From contig JAGYXB010000622.1 of assembly GCA_022495005.1 (NCBI GenBank), positions 558,001-622,000 on the forward strand: a DNA stretch of 64,000 nucleotides, read 5' to 3'. This DNA comes from Rhyacophila brunnea (taxonomy: Eukaryota > Arthropoda > Insecta > Trichoptera > Rhyacophilidae). Under the pieces are notes generated by a model. The model searched no databases, was not told the origin of the DNA, and worked only from the letters and a program-made list of their open reading frames with translations. Of the stretch, positions 45,353-56,875 are shown in pieces. Numbering within the stretch: position 1 is the stretch's first letter; each line of letters opens with the position of its first letter. Position numbers and translations under genes: made by a program.

Positions 45353-46515
45353 CCACTGAGTGTATATTTTTTTTCTGTTTCTAGTGTATATTCAATAATT
45401 CATAATACTATATTATTAAAGCTTGTGTATTATGCATTTCAATAAAAATAATTTGATTAAAAGTGCTATGTTTTAAAATATAATTATGAATGAAATTATA
45501 TGTCAAAATTACTCGTATGTTGCCTTCAGTAAAAAAAAATCGGTTTGTGTATGACTTAACTTTTTCGCGGGCAATTTTTGGCCCATTGTCATTTCCCGTT
45601 AGCGAGATATCGCGTTCCCGCTCGCGCTATCTTTATGTGTTGCCATTTACAGGCGAGATCGCCAAAGTAAATTCTCACATTAGATGCACGTTATGGTAGA
45701 TTAAAAATACATTTGTAAGCGTACCAACGTCGCGCCGTTATTGCCATCAGAATGTAAGCACAAGTGGAAAGTTTACAACTAGAGAACCAATATACCAGGC
45801 AACAAAATATTGCAACTAAATTTTATCAGGTATTCCTAACACAATTGCATATCCTTTGCACCATTGAAATTGGTACGTGACATGAATCACTCTGGATTAA
45901 TGTAGCTATATAATTATTGATATCAATAATTATTCCCTCAATGGTGATTTCAAAAATTAAGATGAAAAGGATCATAATATTTTACTCTCCATGGCATCCT
46001 TTACAAGATTGTTATTAACGAAATGTTCCTTATCAAAATACATGATATTTAAAACAAGCTCTCTAGATAAAGTAAATTTTGTGAAATTTTTTATAAAGAC
46101 TATGTAAATTAATGTATGAATTCTACTTACGAACTATCGATATCCTAATTATGTAGGAAAATAATTCTAAAACTCAAAGTTTTGAGTTATCGGTGCCATT
46201 TGATGAGAAAAGATCCTTTTTTATATTTCAGTAGAAAATATGTTACATATTTCTTGAAAATTTCATATAATTGAATGACCATACTTCGATTAATTATTAC
46301 GTATGTTATTTTTACACGATAATATCTGGGTTGATTTTGTATTTAACTAGTCATTGAGCTTGAATTATATTTTAAAGAAAAATGATAATGCAAATTTTAT
46401 TAAATTCTAGAGGATATTTTTTTTTTGAATCTTGATAATTCTATTACAACCGAAATAGCTAACGACTTAAAAATATCTAGTAGAAATTAATATAATTTAT
46501 ATTATCACGCAATAT

Positions 46516-46695
46516 TACAGTTCGGTTATGAGGAATACAGCGGAAAACACATTTTGAAAATACCCGATATACGGGATTATTTGTTAGTTTGGGTTAGGTT
46601 AGGTTAGGTTTGGTTAGGTTAAACTAACAAATAATCCAGTATATCGGGTATTTTCAAAATGTGTTTGCCACTGTATTCCTCATAACCGAACTGTA
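46516..46695. mobile_element. palindromic MITE with TTAGG telomere-like core, copy 2
   Basis: Arms start TACAGTTCGGTTATGAGG and run through GCGGAAAACACATTTTGAAA and ATATCGGGTATTTTC on the two strands. They surround a shorter TTAGG array (about 46585-46620). Homologous to 11013-11240 with the array in the same place and orientation. No TSD resolved. Confidence 0.8.
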
Positions 46696-48607
46696 CCAAA
46701 AATTCTTAACTACAAAATTGTGCAAAAAATCATTATTATTATCTTAGAACATTTTTTTTTCAATGGATATGCTAACTTCATTTTTCATGTAAACTTACCA
46801 TTATATCCGTTAAAGTAGCAGTACAAACAAGTAGCATCGAAGGAAAACCGGGTGTAAAGTGATCGATAAATCTTCAAAAGTGATACGCCGGCGACAGTTA
46901 AATTGAAAATAAAAACATTCGAATAGCTGCTGTCGTTTTCTTGACACTAAACGATAAAGTTAACACGTGCATTGAAAAATACCGTTTATGTCTAACGCCC
47001 TGTTACCTGAAAAATATTGATACGTTGCTATAGCATACAAACTTGCTTTTTTAGTTAATAATAAATGCCCACAATTTTTTTTTGTATAAGAAGGGCGTAT
47101 TCTTCTTCTATCGTGTTCGTGTTCGAGCTAGAGATGAGCATAAATTCTTCCAAACCACACCTTAGCCATCGTGATGGCCACGTCATTGATTTTTAACATA
47201 TTATCAATAGTACAGCTGAATGCAACAAGCGTATAAAACATCACGTTTTTCACAATTTCCTTGGCGCCACATTCAAAGTTTGAACGATACTCGGAGTATC
47301 CTAGCTAATTAGTTTTGTTTTATCTTATATATAAGTAGTATATTAGAATCAAAAACTGGCTCATTGAAAATTTTACTGAAATAGTGAACAAAAAAAAACA
47401 ATAAAATTATATTTTTCCGTTATTGAATTTCACACCACGAGCGATTGCGAAATTTCTTAAATATTATAGTATAATATATTTTATTAGTTTATCTGTCTGT
47501 AACGCAGCTTAAAAAAGCACAGTATACACAAACACACACCCACTGCACATTGAACACATTGAAAGCATTGAGTGCATCGACAAGAATTTTTGACAGCTGG
47601 TGGTAATAATTGCTATCTGGTAATTTTTAGATAGTTTAATATATTGGCGTTATCTATTTTTTTATGTTAGTAACTTGCTATCAATTATATTCGCATTAAT
47701 TTATAACACTTTTCCAGGCAAATTTAATTTATATTTCTTTATGATGATAATATCAATGTAAATCTTTCTACCTAAGTTAACATTGACATTGATATTTAGT
47801 TGTGATCGCTACTTGATTTTTTCAGCCTGGTTTGATTGATATATCTACATCTAAAATAAGTGTATAAACAGAGTTCTGTGATGATGACACGCTTGTCAGA
47901 AATAATATTACAAAAAAGCTTTAGAAGTCATTTTAGAAAAAAAAATATTATTTATAATTAGGTAAGTATATGAGTTATCAACGATATTCACCGTATTTAA
48001 TTTCCCGATAAACGATACATTGCTAACATATATACATATACTGTTATAACATATATAAAACTACCCAAACAATCTTTACCGAATCCCAAGAGTCTCTTAT
48101 ATCCTGCGCCATGTTAGATAATATATTGATTACGACGCTGGCCAAAGTTTCGCCTTGAGGCCTATTGAGCTCATTCATCCAAGAACCATTCATTACCGTT
48201 TCCATCATCAGGCCGTCAGCTGTCAGAGATAAAGCAGCTGACTGCTCAATCATAGTTTCACGCCGCGGCTCATTGCCTTATCAACCGCTAGGGGGAGTTT
48301 GCACTTTATCTCATATTAACTTGATACACTTACTCACATTCGCTTGGCTGGTTAATGCCTTAGAATCTACATAACGAGGATTCATCGTTAAATCGCCGAG
48401 TATCTGCTAATTGTATAGGTATTTTGTTACACATGCATTGTTATAGACGCCATTCTATATCATCGTTTTAAACTTGAACTCAAACTAAAATAAAAAAAAC
48501 CTGACAAAAGCTATCCAATCTACGAGTAACATAGGAATAAATACCTACTAAATAGTAATAGATAATTACATGTGTTGATATATTATACTTATTCAATATA
48601 ATTTGAC
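46696..48607. other. AT-rich noncoding sequence
   Basis: No gene. A GC-richer stretch at 48130-48300 has overlapping frames on both strands but no recognisable domain. Confidence 0.4.
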
Positions 48608-48885
48608 TATTGAGCGGAATTTAACAATTCCAAAATACATTTTTTTTGCAAATAAGCTACATCATGAATTAACACAATAATTTAGATTTCCCTTTTATAT
48701 ATAAAGAAAAATTAAATAAAGAGCGGAGTTATTCAATTTATGATATTGGAAATTTGGCCTGCAATTGGCGGTTTTGTCTAAAGAATGATAACGCATTTAT
48801 TTATATGTTTAGCAATTTGAAATTTTGTGTAAGCATAGAAAATATGCTTTATAACAAAATTATAGTCGTAATATTTCTTTAGTGC
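48608..48885. repeat. partial copy of the CGGCTG MITE interior
   Basis: Shares GAGC(C/G)GAATTTAACAA, AAGAGCGGAGTTATTC and GATAACGCATTTATTTATA with 20980-21225. The terminal inverted repeats are not visible here. Confidence 0.6.
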
Positions 48886-49263
48886 TTTTCAATACTCATA
48901 AAGTTCAAACATATAGTTAGCATAACATTTTACAACAGATACTATTTTATTAAACGGTTTTTATTAAAATAAATATAAATTAATAAATATACATATTATT
49001 TCATCAGCATTAGCGGAATTCGAAATAACAAGTAAGATGCATGTTGTTCCGCACCGGCAACTTAATGGGTACAGCACAATACCCTCATTGAAATTGTTAT
49101 GGTTTTAAGTTCTGTCCGGTGGAAATATATTTTTTCAATACAACTTTGAATGGTGTATTAAGTTATTTATGCCAATGTATATCTTATATATGCATAGAAG
49201 GATATAGGGACGTAGCGGATAATGGAATGGAAGCATGTAGTAGTCATTATAATATTTAAATAC
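48886..49263. other. AT-rich sequence, nothing recognised
   Basis: No gene or repeat boundary. Confidence 0.45.
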
Positions 49264-49576
49264 CAGTGGGTCTATTCTATACTTATCGAACACTAAAGTA
49301 ATAAATAGTATCAAACTTAGGGTAGGTTTGTATCAAAATATTAGCACTTATTGTAACAATTACACGAAGCTGGTTTTTATTGTTGCAATAAGTGCGATAT
49401 TTTAACAGCAGCAAGATAGGTGCTGTTAAATTATAGCACTTATTGCAACAATAAAAACCAGCTTCGTGTAATTGTTACAATAAGTGCTAATATTTTGATA
49501 CAAACCTACCCTAAGTTTGATAATATTTATCACTTTATCACTTTAGCGGTCGATAAGTATAGAATAGACCCACAGG
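49264..49576. mobile_element. foldback MITE (GTGGGTCTATTC ends), copy 2
   Basis: A 313-bp near-complete hairpin, homologous to 1621-1932 but inverted: here CAGTGGG is on the left and CCACAGG on the right, and the loop reads AGCAGCAAGATAGGTGCT. No coding capacity or clear target duplication. Confidence 0.8.
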
Positions 49577-49820
49577 ATGTCAATTTATTATTGTATATTT
49601 TTTATTCCTGAAATATCAATATCATGTGGATAGTTTTTTGGTATTTTGAAATATAAATTTGCCTATCATATTTACGTAATTTTTCTCTATAACTGTGATT
49701 ATTCATTACGAATGTACGCTAAGTAGGTAGATAGGTGGAAATTGAGACATCAAACCGTGATAGCAATAGATACGAGACGAACAACGTTATTCCAAGTAAC
49801 TGACACTTTGCAAAATCATT
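49577..49820. other. AT-rich sequence, nothing recognised
   Basis: No supportable feature. Confidence 0.4.
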
Positions 49821-49985
49821 TATCACGGTGATGGCGTTTCCGGATCTCGTTGCGGCGTTTAACGGGCATGTGACGTCACTTCCTCCTCGCTGAGCACCTC
49901 ACGGCCGTCGTTAGGCGTCGCGGCGCTAGGCTCTGCCATAGACAGCGGAGGTTTGCGGTCAACCGATGTGTGCTTACATAATTGT
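49821..49985. promoter_or_regulatory. CpG-rich island with CRE palindrome
   Basis: Dense CpG (CGTTGCGGCGTTTAACGGGC, CACGGCCGTCGTTAGGCGTC) with a perfect TGACGTCA at 49871-49878. No protein similarity. Candidate promoter or enhancer by composition and motif. Confidence 0.32.
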
Positions 49986-50268
49986 GTTGCGGGGATTTAA
50001 TTTAAGCTGCAGTGTGCATGTCGCGACGAATTGGAATAATTTATTACATCCACTATTAAGACGTTATGATACGTGTAACCAAGCCATTCATAACATCGCA
50101 TGTACATTATATATGTAATTTAAAAATATGGCATATTACAGCAAACACCAAGTTCATATTATGATTTTAGAACCGATCAATTTTTAATTGTGTATAATTA
50201 ACTATTTCTTTTATTCAACGAATAATTCACAAGATTTAAAAATATATCATTCTGATTATTGAACATAA

Positions 50269-50760
50269 TATATAATTTTGAAAAACACTTTCTGAGAGAG
50301 TATATTATAACCAATAGAAAAAATCTTTTTTGAAAAAAAGTAAGTCACCCTGGCGGGGAATCGAACCCTGTATCTCCCGAGTTTACGCCTCATCCGTCGC
50401 ATTTAACCAACATGCTACGGCGTGACATACCAGTAGCGACAAATTTTAACTATTGGTCAATTTTAATACCTACTCATCAGCGTTCTATCACCTACTTTGA
50501 TTTAAGAAACACAAATTGATTGCCAAAGTAGCTTGATTTGGAAGAATGCTGATGAGTAGGTATTAAAATGGACCAATAGTTAAAATTTTTCGCTATTAGT
50601 ATATCACGCCGTAGCATATTGGTTAAATGCGACGGATGAGGCGTAAACTCGGGAGATACAGGGTTTGATTCCCCGTCGGGGTGACTGACTTTTTTTCAAA
50701 AAAGATTTTTTCTATTGGTTATAATATACACTCTTAGAAAGTGTTTTTCAAAATTATATA
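50269..50760. repeat. inverted dimer of a tRNA-derived SINE (family B)
   Basis: Two arms of about 240 bp are inverted around 50510. Each contains a tRNA-like head: GCCGTAGCAT(G/A)TTGGTTAAA (A-box region) and CAGGGTT(C/T)GATTCCCCG (B-box region), with the 5' GTCAC able to pair with GGTGAC near the 3' end, as in an acceptor stem. One arm reads minus (about 50348-50432) and the other plus (about 50605-50690). The arms differ at scattered positions, so the duplication is not brand new. A related single head is at 51825-51895. Not called tRNA genes, because the anticodon arm is poor and the repeat extends well beyond the tRNA portion. Confidence 0.7.
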
Positions 50761-51763
50761 TGTTTTAATTGTGTACTTAGGTCTTGAAAAATATGTAGTA
50801 TTTGATGTTTGTATTACTTTGTAAAGCATTTTCTGCCGTATTTTTTTTAATAATTAAGGTCGATTGCTAAATCAAATTACTTTGTACTTGACATTGTTAT
50901 TAACTAATTAGTAAGCAGATAAGTAAGCACTTCGTAAAAAAAAAAAAACGAAAACGCCACAATTATTATATTTAAATTGCTTGGTTATTCAAGTATCTAA
51001 CAATTCTCTTATTGTTATGTAGAGATTTTCTTGAATACTGAACAATATACAATTTATTTGATTAAACATATTTTATTATAATTCTGTTCTACAAATATAA
51101 TAATATATTCTAACCTAATATATTATTTTTTTATCACAATATCGCTTTGCTGTACTATCAATATCCGTGCGTATTTGTATTCACGTGTTATGGTGAGTCT
51201 TATCTCTTGGATTCTGCTTCATTTAACATCAGCCCTAGTCTATGAAACCATCATTGGTTGTCACTACTCTACAACTATTCCCATGTTAAAAATAAATAGG
51301 TTTATTATATTTTATTATATAACTTTACAATATGTGAATATGACAAAATACTATTTATGAATTAGGTTCTAAATATAGATACATAGTTAAATTCATGAAT
51401 ATATTTATTTCATTAATACTAAATTTATTTATTATAATTTCGTATAAAGAAATGAATGATTTAAATAATTAAGAATGTGTAATCGATTTATATTACTTGG
51501 TACGGTTTTATAGCGTGAAATTATTACTTTGGGTATATTCAGTAAAATAGACGTAAATACATATTTAAATTACTGACATATTATCATATTAAAGAGCTAG
51601 TAAACATATTTAATTATTATTATTGTTATTATTCAAAATCATTGAAGTTACATCTAACAAAAAAAACCATTTATGGCATGGAAGCAATACGAGACGAGTA
51701 TCATCCTATTTTTTCCCTTTCTTTACATTTAGATTATTGTGATTATTAATAATTTAAAAAAAC
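50761..51763. other. AT-rich sequence, nothing recognised
   Basis: No gene. The frame at 51175-51360 is unrecognised. Confidence 0.4.
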
Positions 51764-51935
51764 TATTTCATTTATTCAACGAATATGACACAAGATTTGA
51801 GAATGTAATATTCTACTTAAGACCTGGTGGGAATTGAACCTATACCCGCTGGATTCGCGCCAGTGTGCTTTCCAATTAAGCTACGGCTACATCCTACTTT
51901 ATTACGACGGTTTTAACTATTTAGTAGTTGTTACA
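51764..51935 (-). mobile_element. tRNA-derived SINE family B, single copy
   Basis: Minus strand: GCCGTAGCTTAATTGGAAAG (A box) and GGTTCAATTCCCACCAGG (B box). On the plus strand the flank AACTATTTC(A)TTTATTCAACG and ACAAGATTT is shared with 50203-50240, tying it to the inverted dimer. Confidence 0.6.
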
Positions 51936-53148
51936 TGAAATGCTTATATAAAAAGTTTTTTTTGGTGCATATAATATGTATGAGATATTTTCAAATTATG
52001 TATGTTCAATTATTGATAATATCATAATATACTTGAGTCGAGTTTTTTTTATTTGAATTAGAAATAGTTTCTTAAGATAATATTTATATGATAAACTATC
52101 ATATTATCTTTGTCGCGTAAAACTTGGTAATATACCAACTATTTTTATATGAAAAGAATAACTTTTATTTTGATTTATTTTCTAAATCGTTTGAGTAATC
52201 ATTTATCATTTAAATTTTATTAACAGCAGAATGTTACAAATGACTGACTCAATGACGGTAAGGAAACATTTTCGATCTTTACTGCAGTAATTTTATATTT
52301 TATTATGGTATTTTCTTTTTAATTTTTTTTGTTATAATCAAAAACAGCCTACGGTTTCATAATATTATGTAAAGCAGAAGATTCTACTGTCGCATAATCA
52401 ACAAAGCTTTTAGAACAAAAAAAGCTTCTTAAACGACAAAACAATGATGTTTTGCGGGCACTTTGGGAGCAGTTCCGAGCTTGGAGAGGCTGTATTTATC
52501 CCGTAAAGTGAAAATGATCTCCGCCCACCCTTCAGAGAGGGGGCGCTTTCTTAGAGGCGGATCCGCCCTCGAGTAGCCGCCCACAGCCGCCTACGCTGCG
52601 GCACTCCCGCCCTACAGACCCTATTACACACAGAAATAATTATTCTTCAAGACGAAAATATATCTATTTAAATATGTCTAAATATAATCGGATTTCACAT
52701 TAAGCTCACCATTGACAAACCTGTGCTTTTTTATTTAATATTGAATAATAAATTTGTTGAGCGATGCTATATAATACATATTTAGATCGTATATATTTAT
52801 AAAGTAGTATCATGAAATCTAGATAGCATAATTATACATTTATTTTCTAATCCAAGTGGCATCATTAATGATGGGAAGCTTTCTAACCTCTAAACACTTT
52901 GAAATTTAAGACGATATAATGATTATTATATAACACACATGACGTGTACAGTACAATATATAATAACAATTATCATAATATTATAACAATATATCTAATA
53001 AATGCTTAACATCATCATTCAGTATTCTGATAAACATATACGAATTCTAACCTAGTAATAATTACTTTTAAAAAATACGAATTACTTCCATTTATTGTAA
53101 CAGAATTTTTAACCACTAACTTGAATTACTTACCTTTTAAGTGATGTT
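51936..53148. other. AT-rich sequence with a GC-rich patch
   Basis: 52450-52620 is GC-rich (GAGGGGGCGCTTTCTTAG, GCCGCCCACAGCCGCCTAC) without coding similarity; possible regulatory or noncoding exon sequence. The remainder is AT-rich. Confidence 0.35.
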
Positions 53149-53435
53149 ATTAAGGGCGGACGTGCTCAGCGTGGGTCAAAATGGAGCTTTTTTTCTATTT
53201 TCAAAGCATGATCCTGGACATACTTTAAACGTTGTAGATAATCTATTTATATAATTTTGAAGCCTTATTATCTTTTATATTTATTTTAAACGTTTGATGA
53301 CTGCATAAAGTATTTTTATTACATAACATAGTATTCTTCTAAACCTCTCGCTCTAATGTTTTAGAATATAGTCATATTTCAGTACATGCATGTGCAGTGG
53401 TGTTAAGATTTTTTACATTTATTAATTTTTAAACG
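53149..53435. mobile_element. TTAA element, half copy
   Basis: Starts TTAAGGGCGGACGTGCTCAG and follows the 28307-28736 element inward, in reverse orientation, for about 285 bp through the arm and middle (CCTCTCGCTCTAATGTTTTAG). The second arm is absent. Confidence 0.7.
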
Positions 53436-56400
53436 CATTTATAAAACCATCGGTATAATTTATATCGACATTATTTTAATAGTGAAATATTTACGATAAA
53501 AAATTATATTGATAATCTGTGATCCCAAATTTGACAAGAATTAGGCATTTTATTATTCATAAAATAGGCAAGATTAACACATTTGAAGATAATTATAAAG
53601 ATACTCATTATAAGCTATGTCGTTGACCATTCAAGTGTGATAAACATTCTATGAATAATGATTGCTTTAGAATAATTATTGACCTAAGAATAAGGTAGTG
53701 TTTTTTTTGAATACGCCATTTCTTTTGGCATTCCCCAGTGGTTAAGCTACAGTATACGGCCGTAGCCATAAATTGACAAACTATAATTGAAGTAGGGAGT
53801 AAAAGGATGTTAACGCGCATGTTTGAACATGTACCTAACCGTTTTTTTTTTTTTTTTTAATTATTTTTTAAAAAATAACCTTAATAAGTCACAGCATCGC
53901 ATCTAGATGGAAAGATTCAAAAGTATGACTACTGGCAATTTTATTAATATTAATTATCATGTAAATGCATTGCCATAAGATTAAATTCAATTAACATATT
54001 GATTTATATCAGGCATGATTAACGCGTTGATCCCGCGACGGATCGACTAACCATATGCCCATAGCAATTGAGAATTGAAAATGTACAAAGCGTCTACTTT
54101 CGGTTGGAATGTCATTTGATTTCACTGTGATTTTAAAGCGGAAGCTCTAACCATTCCTATTTTCATTTCCTTAAACGGCTTACGTGAAATTCATTTATAA
54201 TTTGCCATGAAAAAACACATGTGACCTCATCCTATCATTTGCTTTGTATTGCGTCACTTACGGCCTGTCGAAGGAGTGAGAAAAGAGAATATGTGAATTT
54301 TTGCTCACTAAACTAAGGCAAAATTTACCATTTGCCGTTCCTCAGTAGTAGACTTGTTTGACGTGAGTGCAATAAGTGTGCAAATGTTGATCAGAACATC
54401 ATTTTCACGACGAATGTGAAATTAAGTATTTTATTATGATGGTGAATGACAATGTTCTTTAATTTTCAACGCCTCAGTTTCTTCAGTGAAATATGATACG
54501 GAAAATGGGTGAATGTGGTAAATAATTGCCAGTTTTGAAACTGGCTAGTAGATCACATTCAACTTGAAGTTGTCCAATTTACATCTATACAAAAAACAGA
54601 AGGTATATTTTACTATTTGGATATACCTATTAATCTATTCAAAAAATTACTGAAGAATCCAAATTTGAATGTATCAAAAACATACAGTGAATAATCGTTT
54701 TCAGAATGAATGATTTCAAGCGGTGTTCATAATAGCAACATTATTATTTATGTTTTGTGACGTGGCACTATTCGCAAACACCCCGTATTGAAAATGGCGG
54801 ACGGGGTAACATGTTTGCAACTCCAAGTTTCATAGTGGTGCTGCTAAATGGAGCGGACGAGCTGATAAGCGCGCCAGCTATTCATGTTTTGTCGCCAGTA
54901 CGCCACGCCACTTTGTGTCATACGTCAGCCCGACGCTAAACTGCCACGCTTTGTGTGCCCAATAACAAATTGCATAGATATGCCTACACACCATGCGTAA
55001 AATCTCAGAAGGAGAATAGTATATTGCTTTATATAGCTTTCTACTGAAGTATGATACTAGAACGTAGTAAGTTTATTTAAATAACTACTTCAAAATCTTT
55101 AATTTTAATTTTATCATTACTTATTCCACAATTATTATATTATACCCAAGACCAATTTAGTCGTAATCGATATATTTTATTAATCATAGAACATATATAA
55201 TACAGTATATACTATCTATTTCATACAATATTATATTAAGCAGTTCTGGCTTCATCCCGTTAGACTAACATTTATAGATTCGTTTTACTAGCTAGCTGCT
55301 AGAACAATATATTATATAATATAATTAATCCTTCTTTTAAACAATCAGCAACATGTGTCTAGATACAATGATATGTCCAATTATCGCAGATACGTTATAA
55401 TATTTAAAATTAGTTAGTTTGTTGATGTAAATGTAAATATTCACCTGACTTTAGTGAGGGCGTTATTTGTAATATTATACGGTTAATACAATTTTATTAT
55501 TATGTATTTAATGGCTTCATTGTCCAATAAAATAAATCAAAATATAAAAAATCCTCTTCTATATAAAAAGTATATAACCTTATCTTTGAGAGACCCAGAT
55601 ACCACAAAATAACATATTGCGATATTAACATTGCAAATGTTATCTTATCAAACTATTTTTATTTGAAATCAAAAAAAATAGATATTTTTAATATTATAAA
55701 TGTAAAAAAAAAGAATGGGAGATTTCATTTCTCATAAGTAGTTTTTTTTTATATAGGCATTCTTAAATACAGTTTATAAATAAGCTCTTTATTCTGTGGT
55801 AGCATTATCAAAACTATTGCGATAGTGATAATATGATCGAAAGCATAGTTATACTAAATGAAGTATTTATTATTGTAGAAATAATTTACATTATAATTTA
55901 GCTTATAGTTTGTGTTGAATATTTGCTACCACGTATTATTTATACACGTAGTTAATACTGAGGGAAAAATCATAATTTGCAGAGCGGAAATGGTAGTTAC
56001 TAATGCGTAATCCAGAAATGGCGGGCTCTTCGCCGCCGACGTCGCCTTCCGGTTTCTGCATTTGCCGGAAAACGGTTTCATCTAAGCGTCCGTGTTTTTT
56101 AATATTATGAGCAATAAAAATATAATACTGCTATGATATAATAACATACTCACATCAAATTCTCAATTTAATTAAAAAAAATACGTTATTTGAGCTTTCT
56201 ATACTCATTATAATTGTATAGTATAGATAGACACAATTTAAAAAATGCAAAAGTAGAAATAAAATACATTTATTCAATATTTTTTTGAAAATAAAATAAC
56301 TTATTTTGATAATTTGAAAACATGGTGATTAACACGTCAGTCCAGATTAAGATACATCTATTCATGATAAAATAAACAGTGCCGAAAAACTGTATAATAA

Positions 56401-56790
56401 CGAACAATTTAAATGTTTCGACACAAATGTCCATTTTTTTGTATTCCGCCATATATGAAAAACCTCTATAAAACACAATGAGAAGTGCAACGGTGTTTTG
56501 AGGGAAAATTTTAGTGTTTCATTGAAAGTGGCGACACGTGGTCTCATGGATTGTTGCTATGATAAAAGTTAGAAAATTTCTATGATGTACATTATAGAAT
56601 ATTCGGAATATATCTTATTTGATATAAATGTATGCGTGAATTAGTTTAAAATAAATGATCGTGTACCGTTATTTATCTTGATAGATTTTTTTTTTAGAAT
56701 TATTAATAACCATGTCCTTGCTTTTTCGTACAAGGTAGCTGTTAGTAATTTTAAACAATCACAAACACCCAGGCTTTGAGAAAATCACAT
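53436..56790. other. AT-rich sequence with GC-rich patches
   Basis: A poly-T run is at about 53842-53858. CpG-richer patches lie at 54750-54950 (GGCGGACGGGGTAACATG) and 55985-56095 (CGCCGCCGACGTCGCCTTCC). No recognisable protein in these patches. Confidence 0.35.
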
Positions 56791-56794
56791 AAAT

Positions 56795-56875
56795 ATTGTG
56801 TCCTGACCGGGAATCGAACCCAAAACTCTCGGGCGGAAGGCAAGTGCCTTACACACTGCACCACGAGAGGATATT
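56795..56875 (-). mobile_element. tRNA-derived SINE head (family C)
   Basis: Minus strand: CTCTCGTGGTGCAGTGTGTA then AGGCACTTGCCTTCC, and a B box GGGTTCGATTCCCGGTCAGG, followed by ACACAATATTTATGTG. The closing CAGGA does not pair with the 5' end as a real acceptor stem would, and SINE-like body continues downstream on the minus strand, so I call it a SINE rather than a tRNA gene. It differs from families A and B. Confidence 0.55.

Larger units (their letters stand above)
42462..46515. other. noncoding sequence with CpG patches and tRNA-like fragments
   Basis: A CpG island is at 43925-44060 (separate entry). Minus strand at 44475-44575 has a tRNA-like GAGTTCAAATCTCAC. Plus strand 45290-45352 has a tRNA-like head ending GGATTCAAGCCCCACTGAG. 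A CpG-rich patch lies at 45565-45660. No gene. Confidence 0.4.

Noticed and set aside
50348..50432. Functional tRNA gene (minus strand)
   Set aside because: Good B box and a partial acceptor stem, but a weak anticodon arm, and the homology extends far beyond the tRNA into a duplicated repeat arm.
56795..56875. Functional tRNA gene (minus strand)
   Set aside because: B box is excellent but the 5' and 3' ends do not pair as an acceptor stem; it reads as a SINE head.
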